NCBI GenBank assembly: GCA_041619575.1 | Contig: JBFKDP010000036.1 | Span: 1 to 17,965 of the forward strand | Direction: 5' to 3' | Length of the DNA stretch: 17,965 bases | Origin: Litorivivens sp041619575 | Lineage (GTDB): Bacteria; Pseudomonadota; Gammaproteobacteria; Pseudomonadales; Spongiibacteraceae | Part shown: positions 14,962 through 17,965 of the stretch, one piece after another | How positions within the stretch are numbered: the first letter of the stretch is position 1 | Layout: each line of letters opens with the position of its first letter | The notes under the pieces: model-generated | Database searches by the model: none | Seen by the model: only the letters and a program-made list of their open reading frames with translations | What the model was told of the DNA's origin: nothing | Program-made: the position numbers and the translations under genes

Positions 14962-16743
14962 ATGACCGACAACAAGAAGCCTTTGGGTATAACCGATGTG
15001 GTGCTGCGGGATGCCCACCAGTCTCTGTTTGCCACTCGTTTGCGACTGGATGACATGCTACCGATCGCTGACAAGCTTGATCAGGTTGGTTTCTGGTCCC
15101 TTGAATCCTGGGGGGGCGCAACATTTGATGCCTGTATTCGCTACCTTGGTGAAGACCCTTGGGAACGCATTCGCGAGCTGAAGAAGGCGATGCCGAATAC
15201 ACCGCAGCAAATGTTGTTTCGTGGTCAGAATATTCTCGGCTACCGGCATTATGCTGACGATGTCGTTGAGCGTTTTGTCGAGCGCGCTGCTGTTAATGGT
15301 GTTGATGTATTCCGCGTTTTCGATGCCATGAATGATCCGCGCAACCTTGAGACTGCGCTCAAAGCTGTGCGTAAGGTCGGCAAACACGCTCAGGGCACCA
15401 TCTCTTATACGGTCAGTCCAGTACACACGGTGGACACGTGGGTGGATCTGGCCAAGTCTCTGGAAAATATGGGCGCAGAATCAATCGCCATCAAGGACAT
15501 GGCGGGCCTGCTCAAACCCTACGTGGCCTATGAACTGGTGACCAAGCTTAAGGCGACTCTCGACGTGCCGGTGCATATGCAATGTCACGCCACGACGGGA
15601 CTTTCGACGGCGACTGCCCTCAAAGCCATCGAGGCTGGCATCGACAATATCGACACGGCTATTTCCTCCATGAGTATGACCTATGGTCACTCACCAACGG
15701 AATCCGTTGTTGCCATGCTGCAGGATACTGAGCGCGATACCGGTCTTAATCTGGAATTGTTGGAAGAGATAGCCGCCTATTTCCGGACTGTCCGAAAAAA
15801 ATACGCCAAATTTGAAGGGGCATTGCGCGGCGTGGATTCGCGCATTCTGGTGGCGCAAGTTCCCGGCGGCATGCTGACGAATATGGAAAGTCAGCTAAAA
15901 GAGCAGGGTGCCGCTGACCGACTGGATGAAGTTCTGCAGGAAATCCCGAAGGTGCGAAAAGAGCTGGGCTATATTCCGCTGGTAACGCCCACCTCACAAA
16001 TAGTCGGCACCCAGGCTGTCATTAATGTGCTCACTGGCGAGCGCTACAAGTCGATATCGAAGGAGACTGCAGGTGTGCTCAAGGGTGAATATGGCGCGAC
16101 GCCTGCGCCCGTCGACGCGTCATTGCAAGAAAGAGTACTCGAAGGCAGAGCGCCCATCACCTGCCGTCCTGCAGACTTGCTGGAACCTGAATTGGATAAA
16201 CTTTGTGAAGAGTTGAAGTCGCTGGCCAGCGAACAAAACATCTCACTGAGTAGCGGTGAGCGTGAAATTGATGACGTGCTGACCTATGCCTTATTCCCTC
16301 AGGTTGGTTTGAAGTTTCTCGCAAACCGGGGTAACGCAGAGGCCTTTGAACCGGCGCCAACGGGCGAAACCGAAGCTCCGCTTGCCGCACCTGCTGCGCA
16401 GCAAGGGGGCGAGGCGGTGTATACGGTCACTGTTTCCGGTCAGCAATACCTTGTGCAGGTTGCCGAGGGCGGTGACATTGAATCCATTCAGAGCGCACCG
16501 GCCAAATCTGCCGCGGCGCCCGCCGCTGCGGGCGAACCCGTCACAGCACCTTTGGCGGGCAATATATTGCGTTTGAATGTCGCCGTAGGTGACGAGCTTC
16601 AGGCCGGTGAAGTGGTTGCGATTTTAGAAGCGATGAAAATGGAAACCGAGGTGCGTGTTGCCCGTGACTGCAGCGTTAAAGCCATACTGGCCTCGGTTGG
16701 CGACAGTGTTGCTGTGGGCGATATCTTGATGGAAATTCAGTAG
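14962..16743 (+). CDS. oadA: Oxaloacetate decarboxylase alpha subunit OadA, biotin-containing
   Basis: This is the carboxyltransferase subunit of the sodium pump; it moves the carboxyl group from oxaloacetate to biotin and releases pyruvate. The 593 residues comprise a TIM-barrel carboxyltransferase domain, a conserved PYC/OADA domain and, after an alanine-rich linker, a biotinyl domain with EAMKMETEV and biotin lysine K559. Active-site landmarks are D17 in LRDAHQS and K178 in AIKDMAG. The metal-site region reads VHMQCHATTG: H209 is present, but the usual H207 is a glutamine. The start at 14962 has AGGA nine bases upstream; an in-frame ATG at 14944 overlaps that site. It is 14 bases before oadB. 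A pyruvate carboxylase B-subunit reading is less likely because the gamma and beta genes flank it. Confidence 0.95.
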   Translation: MTDNKKPLGITDVVLRDAHQSLFATRLRLDDMLPIADKLDQVGFWSLESWGGATFDACIRYLGEDPWERIRELKKAMPNTPQQMLFRGQNILGYRHYADDVVERFVERAAVNGVDVFRVFDAMNDPRNLETALKAVRKVGKHAQGTISYTVSPVHTVDTWVDLAKSLENMGAESIAIKDMAGLLKPYVAYELVTKLKATLDVPVHMQCHATTGLSTATALKAIEAGIDNIDTAISSMSMTYGHSPTESVVAMLQDTERDTGLNLELLEEIAAYFRTVRKKYAKFEGALRGVDSRILVAQVPGGMLTNMESQLKEQGAADRLDEVLQEIPKVRKELGYIPLVTPTSQIVGTQAVINVLTGERYKSISKETAGVLKGEYGATPAPVDASLQERVLEGRAPITCRPADLLEPELDKLCEELKSLASEQNISLSSGEREIDDVLTYALFPQVGLKFLANRGNAEAFEPAPTGETEAPLAAPAAQQGGEAVYTVTVSGQQYLVQVAEGGDIESIQSAPAKSAAAPAAAGEPVTAPLAGNILRLNVAVGDELQAGEVVAILEAMKMETEVRVARDCSVKAILASVGDSVAVGDILMEIQ

Positions 16744-16757
16744 GCGGAGTGAATTAG

Positions 16758-17965
16758 ATGGAAAATTTACTGCGTCTTTGGCAGGACTCCGGTTTGGCCA
16801 ATATGGCCCCCGGACAAGCGGTGATGATGGGCGTTTGCCTGCTGCTGCTCTACCTCGCAATCAATAAGGGCTTCGAGCCTCTGCTGCTAGTGCCTATAGG
16901 CTTTGGTGGCATTCTGGCTAATATTCCCGCAGCAGGCCTGGCCTACTCGGCGGTCGAAAACGCAATTTGGGCCGCAAACCCCGACGTGCTGACAGCCTTG
17001 GCGTCATCACTGGGGATGGGTGATTGGTCATTGCCCAAGGAAATCCTGACGGCCTACACGCAAGCTCCGGCTGAGCTGCATCGGGCTGCCATTGATACCG
17101 CAGTGAATGCGGGCTATGCCAATGGCATGCTTTACAATTTTTATGAGGTTGCCATTGGCAGCAGTGTGGCGCCGCTGGTCATCTTTATGGGGGTAGGGGC
17201 AATGACCGATTTCGGCCCGCTGCTCGCAAACCCGAAAACCCTGTTTCTTGGCGCAGCCGCACAGTTCGGCATTTTTGCCACAGTCTTGGGGGCTGTTGGG
17301 CTGACCGCTCTGGGCTGGATGGACTTCAGCATTGCCGATGCGGCGGCAATCGGCATTATTGGCGGTGCTGACGGTCCGACGGCAATCTATGTTGCCAGTC
17401 TGCTGGCACCGGATCTGTTGGGTGCTATCGCGGTTGCAGCCTATTCCTATATGGCGCTGGTGCCGCTTATTCAGCCTCCCATAGTGCGTGCCTTGACCAC
17501 AGAAGCCGAGCGCAAGATCGAAATGGTGCAATTGCGGGCTGTTGGAAAGCGCGAAAAGATCTTCTTCCCCTTGTTGCTGCTAGTGTTGGTGGCGCTGCTC
17601 TTGCCAGATGCGGCGCCCCTGTTGGGCATGTTCTGCTTTGGTAATCTGATGCGCGAATGCGGGGTAGTAGACCGTCTGTCGGATACGGCCCAAAACGCGC
17701 TGATCAATATCACAACAATATTTCTAGGCCTCTCGGTTGGGTCAAAGCTCAGTGCAGATAAATTCCTGGATCTCAACACCTTGGGGATTCTTCTCCTGGG
17801 AGTGGTTGCTTTCAGTATCGGCACCGCTGCAGGCGTGCTGATGGCCAAAGCCATGAACCGCTTCAGCAAGCAGGCCATTAACCCTTTGATTGGTTCCGCA
17901 GGGGTTTCTGCGGTACCGATGGCTGCCCGGGTATCGAATAAGATGGGGCTGGAAGCCAATCCCCA
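16758..17965 (+). CDS. oadB: Oxaloacetate decarboxylase beta subunit OadB, sodium pump, C-terminus outside the window
   Basis: This is the membrane subunit that decarboxylates carboxybiotin and exports sodium ions. The 402 visible residues include GFEPLLLVPIGFGG near 38-51, FMGVGAMTDFGPLLANP near 143-159 and GGADGPTAIY with the sodium-site aspartate D205. Further on are FGNLMRECGV near 294-303 and INPLIGSAGVSAVPMAAR near 374-391 with N375 and S384. These match Klebsiella OadB D203, N373 and S382 with a constant offset of two, so the protein is of normal build and roughly 30 C-terminal residues lie beyond the window. The ATG has GGAG eight bases upstream and follows the oadA stop by 14 bases. 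Together with oadG and oadA it forms one operon linking oxaloacetate breakdown to a sodium gradient. Confidence 0.95.
   Translation, partial: MENLLRLWQDSGLANMAPGQAVMMGVCLLLLYLAINKGFEPLLLVPIGFGGILANIPAAGLAYSAVENAIWAANPDVLTALASSLGMGDWSLPKEILTAYTQAPAELHRAAIDTAVNAGYANGMLYNFYEVAIGSSVAPLVIFMGVGAMTDFGPLLANPKTLFLGAAAQFGIFATVLGAVGLTALGWMDFSIADAAAIGIIGGADGPTAIYVASLLAPDLLGAIAVAAYSYMALVPLIQPPIVRALTTEAERKIEMVQLRAVGKREKIFFPLLLLVLVALLLPDAAPLLGMFCFGNLMRECGVVDRLSDTAQNALINITTIFLGLSVGSKLSADKFLDLNTLGILLLGVVAFSIGTAAGVLMAKAMNRFSKQAINPLIGSAGVSAVPMAARVSNKMGLEANP

Noticed and set aside
16940..17125. Apparent extra segment in the N-terminal third of OadB
   Set aside because: The key residues D205, N375 and S384 are offset from Klebsiella D203, N373 and S382 by only two, so there is no real insertion.

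Overview
The window looks like a chromosomal segment of a gammaproteobacterium, probably marine. The pointers are a Vibrio-type oadG-oadA-oadB sodium-pump operon, a DusC-type tRNA dihydrouridine synthase, a pxpABC 5-oxoprolinase, and a TonB receptor joined to a YfiR-type signalling operon. The family cannot be fixed from the sequence; a Cellvibrionales-type lineage is a guess. No insertion sequence, prophage, CRISPR array, tRNA or rRNA was seen. No gene-free stretch is longer than about 300 bases.

Left part (1-4036, minus strand): a probable five-gene operon, pxpA-pxpB-pxpC, a crotonase-family gene and a queuosine-precursor transporter gene cut by the window edge. PxpABC turns 5-oxoproline into glutamate using ATP. 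The crotonase lacks both classical hydratase glutamates, so its reaction is unknown.

Middle-left (4085-5637): a short divergent intergenic region with repeated ACAGCC half-sites, then a small exported four-cysteine protein closed by a clear intrinsic terminator, then a zinc-dependent deacetylase of the histone deacetylase/acetylpolyamine amidohydrolase superfamily.

Centre (5839-13404, plus strand): a tightly packed six-gene signalling operon and the most interesting part of the window. It encodes a TonB-dependent outer-membrane receptor, a YfiR-type periplasmic protein, a CHASE8-like/HAMP histidine kinase, a REC-DUF3369 response regulator, a second REC protein fused to a kinase-type ATPase domain with no phosphoacceptor histidine, and a GGDEF-EAL-like protein whose signature motifs are both lost. 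Stops and starts overlap at most junctions. The layout suggests an envelope-to-cytoplasm relay: outer-membrane event, YfiR, kinase, two paralogous receivers and a catalytically dead c-di-GMP-type output. In the Pseudomonas YfiBNR system the YfiR partner is a diguanylate cyclase; here a histidine kinase takes that place.

Right part (13408-17965): dusC runs convergently and almost abuts the signalling operon. Divergent from it is oadG-oadA-oadB, the membrane oxaloacetate decarboxylase that couples decarboxylation to sodium export; oadB is cut by the window end.
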